Shown here in pieces: positions 20,201-29,673 of a stretch of 64,000 bases of DNA (positions are counted from its first letter, which is position 1; each line of letters begins with the position of its first letter). A program made the position numbers and the translations under genes. The stretch covers positions 124,001 through 188,000 of the forward strand of contig BPGT01000005.1 of assembly GCA_026003175.1 (NCBI GenBank), read 5' to 3'. Source of the stretch: Armatimonadota bacterium. GTDB taxonomy: Bacteria; Armatimonadota; HRBIN16. The notes below the pieces were generated by a model. The model had not been told where the DNA came from. It did no database searches and saw only the letters and a program-made list of their open reading frames with translations.

Positions 20201-21490
20201 CTCGTATACCGAGTTACCTTCCGAGACGCCTCTTCCATCAGCGGCGCGACGGAACACCTTGCTGATGAGCAGGTCATAACCGTCTACATCCGTATCGCGC
20301 AGACCTTGTGCCGTGCCACGATAGCGCGCCTGAATGTTGCCTTCGCCCATGAAGGTGCCCGTGACGTGCGTGCCGTGACCATGCACATCATCCCACCAGT
20401 TGGCTTCGGTCGTGCGGTTGTAACCCGCCGCGCCTCCCCAGATGTTGTTCAGGTCCCAGTGGAAGCTCAGTCCGGTGTCCATCACGCCCACCTTGATGGA
20501 ACGCCCACCTTCGGGACGACCGTCGTGCTGGTAATACCACAAGAGGTCGGCGTTGATGGACGCCTGTGACTCGGTGTGCATCGTGTGTGATTGACGTATC
20601 GGCTCTACGAACAGCACCGCATCCATGTCTAACAAGCGGTTGACCGTAGAGGCATCCGCCATTATCGCGAACACACCCAGCGAGGGGTCATACACCCCCG
20701 TCTCCGCCACCATGCTCGCGATAGCTGCCTTCGCGCCTTCATCCGCACCGAACAGGTTCACATACAGCCAGATGCGCTCCCCCGTCTGACCGCCCATGAA
20801 GTAGAGCAACTCGGGGTCCAACTTCTGCACCGGGTTGGGTTGCCCCACCCAGCGCACCTGCGGATGAGATGCCACTGCGTTCAAGGCATCCACCGGTATG
20901 CGCGCCTGGTAGGCACTGTAGGGGTAGAAGCCGAGCAGTTCCACCCCGCGCTCCTTTAGCCACGCCTGCAGGTCTTCGTCCAGCCTGCCGTTCAGCAGGA
21001 TGAGCGCATACACCGCAGGTTTGGTGCTGGAGGTTTGTGCGGAGAGTTGTGCTGCCCGCTGTTGCGCCAGCCTTGCCAGTGCAGGCTGCAGTTTTTCGCC
21101 TGGCGGGGGCACATAGTCACCGCTGAGGAACGCCAGTGCGACCTTCTCGCCCTTGGTGCCAAAGGGGAGCGGGAAGCGACCGGCTTCGATAACGCCTTCG
21201 TTGCCCAGACCCTTTCCCTCCTGAAGGTACAGAGGACCCACAGGCAGCTGCTTATTCGCCAGCTCGGGGCGGGTGTGCGCTACGGAGGACTCGTACTGCA
21301 TAGGGGGTGTCGCTCCGGGAGCTGCTAGCAGAAGGTCTAAGGGACTGCCCGGGAGCAGAAAGAAAGGTGTCCCGGAAGGGGATGTCGTTTTCTTCGCCTG
21401 TTGTGCAAACGCAAGCGGTGCCAGAACGGTGACGAGCAGCATCGCTATCGCCCACACTGCAGGCAGAAGCCTGATAGGGTTGAGTCTCAT
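17210..21490 (-). CDS. Secreted subtilisin-like protease with Ig-like and dockerin-like domains
   Basis: A 1426-residue S8 family serine protease. The signal peptide spans residues 1-29. The catalytic triad is D338 (VMDTG), H372 (HGHGTHV) and S562 (GTSMAAPH), with oxyanion N484 (AGNDG). The 300-residue propeptide-like region is unusually long. After the catalytic domain come a pre-peptidase-type beta domain, repeated DxxSGL-type beta modules with the phrase TAPxxWQxF, two Ig-like modules (TLRATLRRVSDGALL and SATLKRAHDGALI), and a two-repeat dockerin-like tail (DGDNEVTLFDFG and DGDEEVTLFDFG). The start is supported by AAGGAGG 7 bases upstream. It probably degrades external protein; the tail may dock it to a surface partner not in this window. 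Confidence 0.9.
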   Translation of the reverse strand: MRLNPIRLLPAVWAIAMLLVTVLAPLAFAQQAKKTTSPSGTPFFLLPGSPLDLLLAAPGATPPMQYESSVAHTRPELANKQLPVGPLYLQEGKGLGNEGVIEAGRFPLPFGTKGEKVALAFLSGDYVPPPGEKLQPALARLAQQRAAQLSAQTSSTKPAVYALILLNGRLDEDLQAWLKERGVELLGFYPYSAYQARIPVDALNAVASHPQVRWVGQPNPVQKLDPELLYFMGGQTGERIWLYVNLFGADEGAKAAIASMVAETGVYDPSLGVFAIMADASTVNRLLDMDAVLFVEPIRQSHTMHTESQASINADLLWYYQHDGRPEGGRSIKVGVMDTGLSFHWDLNNIWGGAAGYNRTTEANWWDDVHGHGTHVTGTFMGEGNIQARYRGTAQGLRDTDVDGYDLLISKVFRRAADGRGVSEGNSVYEGLLDMQGREARYTRQVFNYSGGASGTNLVGTDAQSRKVDEIFQQNIVPVISAGNDGPGGSTIGSPGVAKGAFTVGAIYDDAIGYLDQVTDYSSRGPTGDSRVKPDVVAPGSWIDSLSNTNSSGYAYGWSGTSMAAPHVAGLVAGMIGHYNFPAWATKAVILANTINLGDSSANQGRGKVDAFLSHYNTDGWWYTWWWGNGGTGDLRTVDFNLPQNASMLRVVLVYPDAPAPSGGSVALKNDLDLYLDKAPFSGGASGDWWSLSARDNVEVITVYNATAGDYRIKVYTYAQNEGSSQAWSVAVRVVYGPVNPNITQVFQTPVAVKPNVNFDVTGWARADSFVASGVYGDISLLTSGISLNSMTYVRYAPDGAEESFTFSGASGTNQGNIPAGYWRRLVWNLRGTSEGSKSVRYRVRSINGGTATVTNTIIVDGTAPTNWQSFWPDWTNSATPSCWIKVQDTLSGLNTSALYYWYWTSGTGTQGPFACGTPASNGSTALEWIYAASVPFNQEGGSGQNQVYFRAYDRAGNYSDSGWQVVKIDLTAPQDWQNFAVTSVGSTGLTPTCTVQARDILSGLNISSGGWYRYSTDGGTTWSSWFLGSVTGSDGTTAFQTITASDVPFNQQSASANRIQFAVSDLAGTWGYSPAYTVATKYTTTLELDNASGTIGQSATLRATLRRVSDGALLSGKSVSFNVDGTNAGAANTDASGVATRSWVVTSGVLGDRTMSASFAGDSTYHGTSDSATFRRYANTTVDVANTSGRRGDTVVLSATLKRAHDGALIGGRTLVFRVDGSSVGSAVTNSSGVASLNYNIPSGASLGAHTIRVDFAGDDPLNAGSGTGTLNVSANTRRVAGTVDLQDFGGDPTTQSVSIEIRNPGSTSALETHVVTLDGSSQYSFDTALSGTFDVAAKASHWLRQTRSSISITTNVTVDFSLINGDVDGDNEVTLFDFGALVAAFGAVPGDSNWNANADLDGDEEVTLFDFGILVRNFGAIGDD

Positions 21491-21711
21491 AGAAATACCT
21501 CCTTTTTTCAGGACTCGCCCGCTGCTCTACCCGGCACCTGGAGGAACAGCGCGGTTCGCCCTGAAGCATCGCGGCGTGTTCTGTCGCATCAGAACTACTT
21601 TACCAAGTATATATTATGCAAGATTCGTGCCAAAACGCGCATTTTTGAGGGGTGCAGGAAGTTTTTTTAAAATTTTTTTTGCAAAGATTGCGAAAGTGGG
21701 ATTGGCTGACA

Positions 21712-22474
21712 CTAAAAGATGTCGTTAAGCCACTGTCGTAGGGTGCGTGCATCCTCCAGAAACGCCTCTGGCGAGTCGCCGCGTACGAACTCCACCAGCA
21801 CCCAGCGGTCATCTCCCGCTAGACGCACAATATCAAGGAAGTGTCTCCAATCGCTCCACCCCTCTCGCAGGGGACGTCTTTCGCCTCTGGCGGTCCACCA
21901 GAAGGCATGCACGTTCACCAACCAGGGCAGGACAGCGCGCAGGTCGCGCAGGTTACGCAGAACGGTCTGCTCTGCTCGTGGTTGCCAGTAGGTGCGCATT
22001 GCAGGGTGGTTCACCGATTCCAGTAACCGTTTTGTCGAGCCTGCGCTATCAGTGAGCGTGTCACGGTGGAACTCGTAGCAAAGGGTGATGCCTTCGTCAG
22101 AAGCTATCTCAGCGATGCGTCGTGAGTCATCAATCACCTGCCTCCAGTAGTCGGGGGGTAGCGTCTTTTGTGCCTCGTTTGCCCGCCCACACGCGCACAA
22201 CGGGCGCGCCCAGCTCTTTCGCGGTTGCCAGCACCTTCTCAAAAGGCAGTTCGTCTCCGTGCCCCACGCGGTAGTAGGAGCCGTAGGAGCTGACCATCAG
22301 CCCTGCCTCTTGCGTTTGGCGTGCGACCTGGCGGGCTGTTTGCAGGTCGCCGTGAGGCACATGGATGTCGCCTCCCCACTCGATGCCCTGCAGACCAGCC
22401 TGTGCCGACAGGCGGATCACTTCCTGCACAGGTAACTTTCGAAAGGTGACAGAACATACGCCTGCTTTGAGCAT
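21712..22474 (-). pseudogene. Xylose isomerase-like TIM-barrel protein, frameshifted
   Basis: Two frames make one sugar-phosphate isomerase/epimerase-like protein of about 253 residues. The first runs from the ATG at 22474 (GGAGG upstream) through GIEWGGDIHVPHGD to VRVWAG. The second carries YEFHRDTLTDSAGST, the metal-site region and LVNVHAFWW. Deleting one A of the AAA complement at 22178-22180 gives VRVWAGNEAQKTLPPDYW and joins them. Metal-binding residues remain, so the break is recent or artefactual. It sits beside a clearly decayed dehydrogenase gene. Confidence 0.75.
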
Positions 22475-22584
22475 TGTTCCTTTCCTCCATGTCTCTGAAA
22501 GCCTTCGTCTCACCATGACCACACAGGGTTGTGCCCAGTCCCGACACCATCCAGCCAAGCACCTGCCGTCCGTTTGAGGTCTGC

Positions 22585-22814
22585 GCCAGTTCGGTTTCAC
22601 GACACCCTTGGTGTAGCCATCCTCCTGCGACAACGCCATCTCGAACGCCTCACCGATGTCCTGGAAGGCAAAGCGGTGAGCACCATCTCGCTGCGGCAGA
22701 TTCCGCACGCTTCTACACGCACCCATACCTGATTGGGGCGTATCTCCACCCCTTCTTCCTGCAGTTCAAATCGTCGCGGTTCCACCAGCACGCCACCACA
22801 CGTTTGCGTTTCAT
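22585..22814 (-). pseudogene. Relic of a zinc-dependent alcohol dehydrogenase (MDR family)
   Basis: An ATG at 22814 with GGAGGG upstream begins MKRKRVV, then a frameshift leads into VRVEACGICRSEM, which is the catalytic-zinc cysteine region of medium-chain dehydrogenases. A second jump leads directly to HRFAFQDIGEAFEMAL and GYTKGVVKP, which is the C-terminal end of the same family. About 250 internal residues are missing. This is a true pseudogene with an internal deletion. It directly precedes the frameshifted isomerase-like gene, so a sugar-catabolic pair may have been lost. Confidence 0.7.
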
Positions 22815-22825
22815 CGGAACCCTCC

Positions 22826-24874
22826 TCAGAGAAGTTGTAACAACCGGGTTTGTCCTTTGTCTATCCGCAGGTGTAACGACCATGCGCGCCGTTTAATGAC
22901 CTCTCCATGCACAGCATCATACACAGTAGCAACCTGCGGCAGGGTGATATAGGTTTCCCAATCGAACTGCTGGGTGCCGTGTAATGCCAGTAATCCATTG
23001 CCCGCGCTCACGACAGGCTGTTCGTAACGGCTATACCGATGTACTCCCGCCTCCTTCGCCAGTGCCTGGAGCAGGAAGACGCCTGCACGTAGCGTGCCGA
23101 TATACACCGACCAGCCTTGCTCCACCCGCTTCATCGCTGCGGCCACTTCGCTGGTAGCGAGAAAGGTAGCCAGCGTGCGCGCGGAGGCATCCTGCACGAC
23201 AAAACCTGGCGAGAGCGGCGCCTGCACTCCGAACTCCTCTCGCTGTTCCAGTTCTATCCCCGCTCTGCTCGGTATAATGGCTGCCCCCGTGTAAGCCATT
23301 CCCGACGGCATCTCTTCCTTTTCCACTACCCGGATGCCCGTCAGGTCGCTGATGTTGTCGGCGGAGGCGGAGTTGCCGCGGATATAGCCGGGCGCATAGA
23401 ACCACACCACCATCTTGCCCCGGCGCACCAGCTCCTTCAGCGCTCGGCGTTGCGCTTCGGTCGGGGCGAAGGCGTTGAGCATCAGATACATCCTGGCGTG
23501 CTTCACCTTGCCAGAGCAGACATCGCTCAGCAGGTAGAACCCCAAAGGCGCACCGATGCGGTACAGTTCATGCCGTATCTGGGAAAGCAGGGGGAGTGTT
23601 ACGGCGTTCCCGTACGAGAGATGACACAGGCTGGCTTCATCCACCACCACGGCGATTTCGGGCTGGTAAGGTTCGAGATGGGGAAGGATGTCTTCGTATA
23701 CCTTCACCAGTTTCGCCAGATTCTGCCATATCTCTGCACTGTCCAGCCAGCCCGCGCCCATCAGGTCCATCCACCAGCATGCCGCCCCGCGTGTGGCGAT
23801 GTGCGCAAAGTTGCGCTGATGCACCGCCAGCGTGTCCTTCAGTGTGTCCGCCCTGCCGAAATTGTCTTCGGGTTTGGAGAGGTAGGTGCGGGTGTCGTCC
23901 TCGTTCAGCCAGAGCTTGCCGTGCAACTGCACCGAGTCCACTGGCGCCATAAAACCGCCCGCGCCGCCTGCTTGCCGATCAAAATAAGAGATGGGCGAGC
24001 AACAGATGTCCACGTACGGGCAATTCAGTAGCCGTTCCAGCGCGAGATGCCCCGATACCGCCGCGCCGCCCGGCAACCCGGACAATTCAAAGGTATAGCC
24101 ATAGAAGAGCACCACCAGCTTGCGCCCATCGGTCTCCTCTTTGATGATTCGGGCGAAGTGCTCCAGAGGCTGCACCATCACCTCTTGCTGGAACTGCCAG
24201 AACCGGTACAGCCGACGTTGGGTAACAGGATGCAGGAAAAAGCCCTTACCTTTTGCTTTACGCTCCTCGGCGGTGGGCAGAGTGGCGTTGCGGTCGCGCA
24301 GGTATCGGCGGAAGGCGGTTCCCATCGGCTTCTCAAAGCTGGGTAAAAGACCTTCCCACACGCGGTCGTAGAACCATTCGCCGGTGTTCTGTCCGCAGGG
24401 ATGGTAACCCACGATATGGTCGCCGTAATATGATTCCAGGTGGTTTACCAGCTGGCGCAGCACGTCGCCCGCTTCCGCTCGCCACTTTTCGGACGCCATG
24501 CTCACATAACCTCGCTCACCGTTGTCGTACAGCATCATCTCTTCGGGGTTCTGTTTCGCCCACCAGTCAGGCACGTATCCCACACCGAAGCGAGGTAGCA
24601 ACAGCGCGCGCGGGTTTTCCTGGAGGATAGCGTCCATTTGCTCCTCAAAGGGGCGATAGTTCGGCGTTTCGCCCGCTTGTGCCCACGGGAAGAAGTGCAC
24701 GTCGAACGAGACGATATGCACCCCCGCTTGCGCGGCGCGGCGGACGATGCTTAACCCAGCCTCGCGTTTCTCCCCCACGAGGTTCACGAACACCATCAGT
24801 GGAGGGACGGGCTTGCCGTTCACCAGTAGCGTCGGCACGCCTTTACGGTTCACCACCTGTGCGGTCAGGGGCAT
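22826..24874 (-). CDS. GH42-like putative glycoside hydrolase
   Basis: A 682-residue protein resembling beta-galactosidases of the GH42 clan. Residues 20-340 form a TIM barrel with HPCGQNTGEWFYD (E166, likely acid/base) and LWLNEDDTRTY (E325, likely nucleophile). A trimerisation/ThuA-like domain follows at about 430-560. No signal peptide is seen, so it probably acts on imported oligosaccharides. The ATG at 24874 has GGAGGG 8 bases upstream; the frame stays open for 20 more codons without a ribosome site. Substrate unknown. Confidence 0.75.
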   Translation of the reverse strand: MPLTAQVVNRKGVPTLLVNGKPVPPLMVFVNLVGEKREAGLSIVRRAAQAGVHIVSFDVHFFPWAQAGETPNYRPFEEQMDAILQENPRALLLPRFGVGYVPDWWAKQNPEEMMLYDNGERGYVSMASEKWRAEAGDVLRQLVNHLESYYGDHIVGYHPCGQNTGEWFYDRVWEGLLPSFEKPMGTAFRRYLRDRNATLPTAEERKAKGKGFFLHPVTQRRLYRFWQFQQEVMVQPLEHFARIIKEETDGRKLVVLFYGYTFELSGLPGGAAVSGHLALERLLNCPYVDICCSPISYFDRQAGGAGGFMAPVDSVQLHGKLWLNEDDTRTYLSKPEDNFGRADTLKDTLAVHQRNFAHIATRGAACWWMDLMGAGWLDSAEIWQNLAKLVKVYEDILPHLEPYQPEIAVVVDEASLCHLSYGNAVTLPLLSQIRHELYRIGAPLGFYLLSDVCSGKVKHARMYLMLNAFAPTEAQRRALKELVRRGKMVVWFYAPGYIRGNSASADNISDLTGIRVVEKEEMPSGMAYTGAAIIPSRAGIELEQREEFGVQAPLSPGFVVQDASARTLATFLATSEVAAAMKRVEQGWSVYIGTLRAGVFLLQALAKEAGVHRYSRYEQPVVSAGNGLLALHGTQQFDWETYITLPQVATVYDAVHGEVIKRRAWSLHLRIDKGQTRLLQLL

Positions 24875-25044
24875 TTCTAAAGCCCTCCGAGTAATGGCTT
24901 CGCCAGAGAATCGATCATACCCTGTGCGATACACCTGCTGCTAATTCAGCAGGCGGAATAATCACGGGCGATACTCTCCTCCAGCCAAAGGGTAGCAGGT
25001 CGTGCGAGAATGGGGTGGCATAAACAAACCGGAAGAGTTGCTCC

Positions 25045-26604
25045 TTACTTCTCAATCTTCCTCATCTGCTCGTCCCACATGGCTTTCAGCTTGCGGGCTT
25101 GTTCGTCGTACGCCGCTCTATCCCGCCAGGTCTGGCGCGGGTCCAGAATCTCCGTTGGGACCCCCGGGCACGCCTTCGGGACGCGCAAGCCAAAAACCGG
25201 ATCTGTTCGGTACTCCACCCCGTCGAGGTCGCCTCTAAGCGCAGCACGCACCATCGCCCGCGTGTAAGGGATACTGATTCGGTGTCCAACGCCATACGGA
25301 CCGCCTGTCCAGCCGGTATTCACCAGCCATACCTGCGCTTTGTGCTTGTGCAGACGGTCGCCCAGCAGGTTGGCGTATACTTTCGGCTGCAGTGGCAGGA
25401 ACGGTGCCCCAAAACAGGTGCTGAAGGTTGCCTGCGGTTGGGTAATACCGGTCTCTGTACCTGCCACCTTTGCCGTATAGCCCAGCAAGAACTGCTCCAT
25501 CGCCTGCTCTTCGGTGAGGCGGGCAACAGGCGGCAACACACCAAAGGCATCGCAGGTGAGAAAGAACACGTTCCTGGGATGCCCCGCCACGCTGGGGATG
25601 ACCGCGTTTTCAACGAAGCTCAGCGGGTACGCCGCGCGGGTGTTCTCGGTGAGGCTGGCGTCGTTAAAGTCCAGCAAGCGTGTCTGCATATCAATGGCTA
25701 CGTTCTCCAGCACCGCGCCAAAGCGGATGGCGTTCCAGATCTGTGGCTCGTTTTCTTTCGAGAGGCGGATGCACTTGGCATAGCAACCGCCCTCAAAGTT
25801 GAAGATACCATCATCACTCCAGCCGTGTTCGTCGTCACCGATAAGCCGCCGTTCCGGGTCGGCGGAAAGGGAGGTCTTGCCGGTGCCGCTTAACCCGAAA
25901 AACAGCGCCACATCGCCCCCCGGTCCCATGTTTGCGGCGCAGTGCATAGACAGTACACCCTGCTCGGGCAACAGGTAGTTCATAATGGTGAAGATGGACT
26001 TCTTCATCTCACCGGCATACTCGGTGCCCCCGATGAGAATGATGCGTCTGGTGAAGTTGACAATAATGAACACCCCTGACCGCGTGCCATCGATTTCTGG
26101 GTCAGAATGGAAGCCGGGCGCGGAGACGATAACAAATTCTGGCTTATGCTCGCCTGTCTTTGTCCAGTCAGGACGAACAAACAGCTGGCGGGCGAACAGG
26201 TTATGCCAGGCGTACTGCGTTACCACACGAATCGGGATGCGATAGCGCTCGTCCGCCCCCACGAAGCAGTCCTGCACGAACAAGCGCTTGTCCTGCAGGT
26301 ATGCCAGCACTCGTTTGTAAAGCGCGTCAAACCTCTCGGGATCAAACGGCTGGTTCACCGAACCCCACCAGATTTTATGTTCTACATTGGGGTCGCGAAC
26401 CACGAACTTGTCTTGCGGTGACCGACCGGTATGCAACCCGGTGCGCACCACTAGCGCCCCTCCCGACGCCAGCACACCCTCCTGCTGGCTTAAGCTATAC
26501 TCTATCAACTGGGCGGTCCCCAGATTCCACAGTGCCACCCTTGCCTGCTTAATCCCATGCATCTCCAGTCCGTATCGGCTAGGGTTCACTCCCAGGTTTT
26601 GCAT
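25045..26604 (-). CDS. pckA: Phosphoenolpyruvate carboxykinase (ATP)
   Basis: A 519-residue ATP-type PEPCK that converts oxaloacetate and ATP to PEP, CO2 and ADP, the entry step to gluconeogenesis. Signatures: [14 protein letters not shown] near the N-terminus, the substrate loop, the P-loop [10 protein letters not shown] at 237-246, and the metal-binding DDEHGW. Length fits the family (about 530). SD AAAGGAGG is 5 bases before the ATG. It lies 18 bp after rsmE and may be co-transcribed with it. Confidence 0.97.
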   Translation of the reverse strand: MQNLGVNPSRYGLEMHGIKQARVALWNLGTAQLIEYSLSQQEGVLASGGALVVRTGLHTGRSPQDKFVVRDPNVEHKIWWGSVNQPFDPERFDALYKRVLAYLQDKRLFVQDCFVGADERYRIPIRVVTQYAWHNLFARQLFVRPDWTKTGEHKPEFVIVSAPGFHSDPEIDGTRSGVFIIVNFTRRIILIGGTEYAGEMKKSIFTIMNYLLPEQGVLSMHCAANMGPGGDVALFFGLSGTGKTSLSADPERRLIGDDEHGWSDDGIFNFEGGCYAKCIRLSKENEPQIWNAIRFGAVLENVAIDMQTRLLDFNDASLTENTRAAYPLSFVENAVIPSVAGHPRNVFFLTCDAFGVLPPVARLTEEQAMEQFLLGYTAKVAGTETGITQPQATFSTCFGAPFLPLQPKVYANLLGDRLHKHKAQVWLVNTGWTGGPYGVGHRISIPYTRAMVRAALRGDLDGVEYRTDPVFGLRVPKACPGVPTEILDPRQTWRDRAAYDEQARKLKAMWDEQMRKIEK

Positions 26605-26622
26605 ACGAACCTCCTTTGCCAG

Positions 26623-27417
26623 CTATCCAGCCCGATTTTCGATATAACTGCAGGCTTCAGCCTGCGCAAGAAGCCTTTGCCTCTGCTCCGTCATCAGCAA
26701 TATCTGACTGACCGCTACCAACGCCGCCGTCTCCGTGCGCAGGATACGAGGCATCAAGGAAACTGTTGTCGCCCCGTGTTCCTGACACAGTACTACCTCT
26801 TCGTCCGTCAACCCTCCTTCCGGTCCCACAACGACTGCAACCCCCGCAGCCAGAGAACCACTTTCCAGCCATTCCGCAAGCGACAACGTCGCATCACCAG
26901 GGTGTAACACCAGAATACTCGCGTCAGCCACTTGTTCCAGTGCCTGTCGAAGAGACAAAACGCCGTCCAATGCAGGAACCTTCGCCCGACGAGCCTGTTC
27001 CGCAGCTTCTTTGGCGATTCTCCGCCAGCGTTCCATCCGCGACCTTGCGCGCTCCGCGCTCAACCTCATCACACTCCGCTCGGTGTGTACCAGCAGAAAA
27101 CGTGAGACGCCGATCTCCGTTCCGTGTTGAATTACCTGCTCTACCTTCTCGCCCTTCGCCAGCGACTGCACGACCGTAATATGCACCCTTGGTTCCACAT
27201 CCAGATCTACCCAGTTCCCTACGCGCGCGACCGTTTCATCTTTTCGCACCGACTCCAGCACACAGTGATACTCCCTGCCCGAGCCATCCAGTACGCCGAT
27301 TTCATCGCCGGGTTGCAATCGGAGTACCACACGAATCTGGCGAGCGTCTTCTCCCCCAATGCGCACGATGCCGTCCGAAAATTGCTCCGGCGCTACAAAG
27401 AAACGATGCCTGGACAC
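26623..27417 (-). CDS. rsmE: 16S rRNA (uracil-1498-N3)-methyltransferase
   Basis: A 264-residue SPOUT-class enzyme that methylates U1498 of 16S rRNA. The N-terminal PUA-like domain begins RHRFFVAPEQF; the C-terminal knot has VVVGPEGGLTDEEV near residues 200-213 and LRTETAALVAVS at the end. The start is GTG with GAGAGG 7 bases upstream, inside the end of prmA; only 3 bp separate the two genes. The prmA-rsmE pair is a common bacterial arrangement. Confidence 0.95.
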   Translation of the reverse strand: MSRHRFFVAPEQFSDGIVRIGGEDARQIRVVLRLQPGDEIGVLDGSGREYHCVLESVRKDETVARVGNWVDLDVEPRVHITVVQSLAKGEKVEQVIQHGTEIGVSRFLLVHTERSVMRLSAERARSRMERWRRIAKEAAEQARRAKVPALDGVLSLRQALEQVADASILVLHPGDATLSLAEWLESGSLAAGVAVVVGPEGGLTDEEVVLCQEHGATTVSLMPRILRTETAALVAVSQILLMTEQRQRLLAQAEACSYIENRAG

Positions 27418-27420
27418 GTT

Positions 27421-28269
27421 CTAACCTCTCCGTACAGCGACTGCGCACCACTCCCCACGCCCGCGATGTTGCATATTTTGCCAGGGAGGTTGCGACAAAG
27501 TCTCGCGAATGCGCTCGCATCGCTCCTGCACGATGCCACTCACTACCAGCCATCCCCCACGACGGATACAACGCACAAAGTCGGGCAGCAATTGCAGGAT
27601 AACCTCTGCCGTGATGTTGGCAACTAGCAGGTCGCACCCCGGCGAGCCCTCACAGCCCTCTGTCAGATGTACCGACACCACCCTTTGCACACCGTTTTGA
27701 GCCACATTGCGCTGAGCCGTCAATACCGCCACAGGGTCGTTGTCGCCAGCCCAGACGGACGCGGCTCCCAGCTTGGCTGCTGCAATTGCCAGTATACCCG
27801 AACCCGTACCTATATCTGCCACTTTCATACCAGGCTGTATAAGTTTCTCCAAAAACTCTAAACACAATTGAGTGGTTTCATGCTGTCCGGTGCCAAAAGC
27901 CATACCTGGGTCCAGCTCAATCACCACATCGTCTTCTTGTGTCTCATATGCTTCCCATGAAGGTTTAATGACTATGCGCTCGCCCACCCGCAGCACGTGG
28001 AAGAACTGCTTCCATGCATCCGCCCATTCGGATTCATCTCGTACCCGCTCTTCGATGTGCTGCACGGACGGAAGACCCCACTCTGACAGGCGCGACAGCT
28101 GTGTTGTGAGCCATTGTTTGCACTCGTCCAGTTCGTCGGTGACGGGCAGGCTGGTAATCACCCTGTCCGCCTCCAGCTGGACGCCTTGCGCCCCCGCCTG
28201 TTGGCAGAGTTCCGCTATCGCCTCATGCGAGTAAGGATGAGCTACTATCTGCAACTCGATCCATTTCAT
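27421..28269 (-). CDS. prmA: Ribosomal protein L11 methyltransferase
   Basis: A 282-residue SAM methyltransferase that trimethylates ribosomal protein L11. It has the N-terminal substrate-recognition domain, then LDPGMAFGTGQHETT and motif I ADIGTGSGILAIAA near residues 146-159, and the NPP-like motif VANITAEV. The ATG at 28269 overlaps the stop of the upstream ABC permease gene (ATGA). The open frame reaches 28371 but those extra residues are low-complexity and in the permease region, so they are rejected. Confidence 0.95.
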   Translation of the reverse strand: MKWIELQIVAHPYSHEAIAELCQQAGAQGVQLEADRVITSLPVTDELDECKQWLTTQLSRLSEWGLPSVQHIEERVRDESEWADAWKQFFHVLRVGERIVIKPSWEAYETQEDDVVIELDPGMAFGTGQHETTQLCLEFLEKLIQPGMKVADIGTGSGILAIAAAKLGAASVWAGDNDPVAVLTAQRNVAQNGVQRVVSVHLTEGCEGSPGCDLLVANITAEVILQLLPDFVRCIRRGGWLVVSGIVQERCERIRETLSQPPWQNMQHRGRGEWCAVAVRRG

Positions 28270-29673
28270 GCTGTCGCTGCCCCAGCCCCTGCATCCTGTC
28301 GTCTTCGGCGTCCCAGAGCCGCCCCGCCCACCAGGACTACCGCCCCCAGCACAGGATACAATCTGCTCCATAGAACAAGGTTGCCCTGGCTGGCAAACAG
28401 GTCAACGGGAGCAGATAGGTTAGTCAGAGACCTCCATCCTGCGTAATGCGGATACTCTCCTAGCAGAACAAAGAAATGCGACGCAGCATACAGTATACCT
28501 GCCAACGCAAACAACGCTCCCCACCGGTTTTGAATCCGTACGGAGACCGTGTATCCCATGCACCACAGCCACCAGAGGTAACCCGCCACGTAGCACCACG
28601 CTAGCGGGCTACTACGCATGCTACGGGGTGTGAACATATCTGCCACAACACCCATTAACAACAGCAAGAGCAAATAGAGCGGCGCGCTTTGCACTGCCCC
28701 CCTTTGCCAGCGAGCGCGGGTGCAACCATTCAACCCATCTGACCCCGGGAAGCGGAACGCCCGTTGCTGCTACAAGGGCAATGGCCCCCAGCAAAACTGC
28801 GACCGTCTGTGCCATAAACTGGGGCATAGGGACAGCTGCTGTACTTCTTGTCATGTCTACTGTTGCAACCAGCAACCATACGTACAGCGCCGCTGTTAAC
28901 AGTCGGGTTTTCCACGCGCCCTGGCGAGGGTCGGGCAGGAGGTAATTTGCCGCCACCTGCAGCAGGATGAAAGTGAACAACAGCACAGCACCTGTAATGA
29001 ACACCCAGACCTGCCATGTACCGAACCCGGAACTGAACCAGAAGACCCCAGAAGAGCCAGGTCCAAAAACCCTGGACATGACGAACGCAGCCCCCACCAC
29101 GGCGGCGGCAAAATAGCCTGCAGCCAGTCCACCGTAAGTGAGCAGGTTCGCCAGCGTAGAGGTAGCACATATCGCGCTCATCATCAAGCCGAACGCCGCC
29201 AGCAGTATACCGGTGATGAGCATCCCCGCATACCGTTCCAGCATGATGCCGGTGTCCACCCCGCCCATCAGGAACAGTACTGCCACCAGCGGCATCCCGC
29301 ACAAAATCATCACCACCACAAACGCCAGCGCAGAAGCGAACTTGCCCCACACAATCGCAAAACGGGATAGAGGCGTCATGACCAGCAGGTCAAACGTGCG
29401 CTGTTCCCGCTCCATTGTGATCGCGCTGGTGGTGAGGGCAGGAGTGATAAATGCCACCAGAAACCATTGAGTCGTCACCAGAGTCTCGAACAGCATTTGT
29501 GCCAAACCGGTAGTGGTACGTTGCACTCCGTACGTGATGAACTGGCTGTAAGAGATAAGCACCACCAGCGCCAGCGTCAGCAGGTAGGCTACCAGACAAC
29601 CATAGGTACGTGCCCCACGCATCCGCTGACGCGAGGATTGCCGAAAAACAGGGTTTTCCAGACGTTCAATCAC
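28266..29673 (-). pseudogene. ABC-2 type transporter permease, split by a one-base frameshift
   Basis: Frame one (29673-28621) encodes about 325 meaningful residues with at least six membrane segments and an N-terminal REQRTFDLLVMTPLS motif typical of ABC-2 permeases. Its last residues (after AKGG) stop looking membrane-like. Frame two (to 28266) resumes with a strong membrane segment, APLYLLLLLLMGVV, and three more. Both frames meet at a run of six G (complement of 28697-28702); with five, HPRSLAKGAVQSAPLY is continuous and the protein is about 468 residues. The GTG start shares one base with the ATPase stop. Its role with the ATPase is export of an unknown substrate. Confidence 0.75.
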
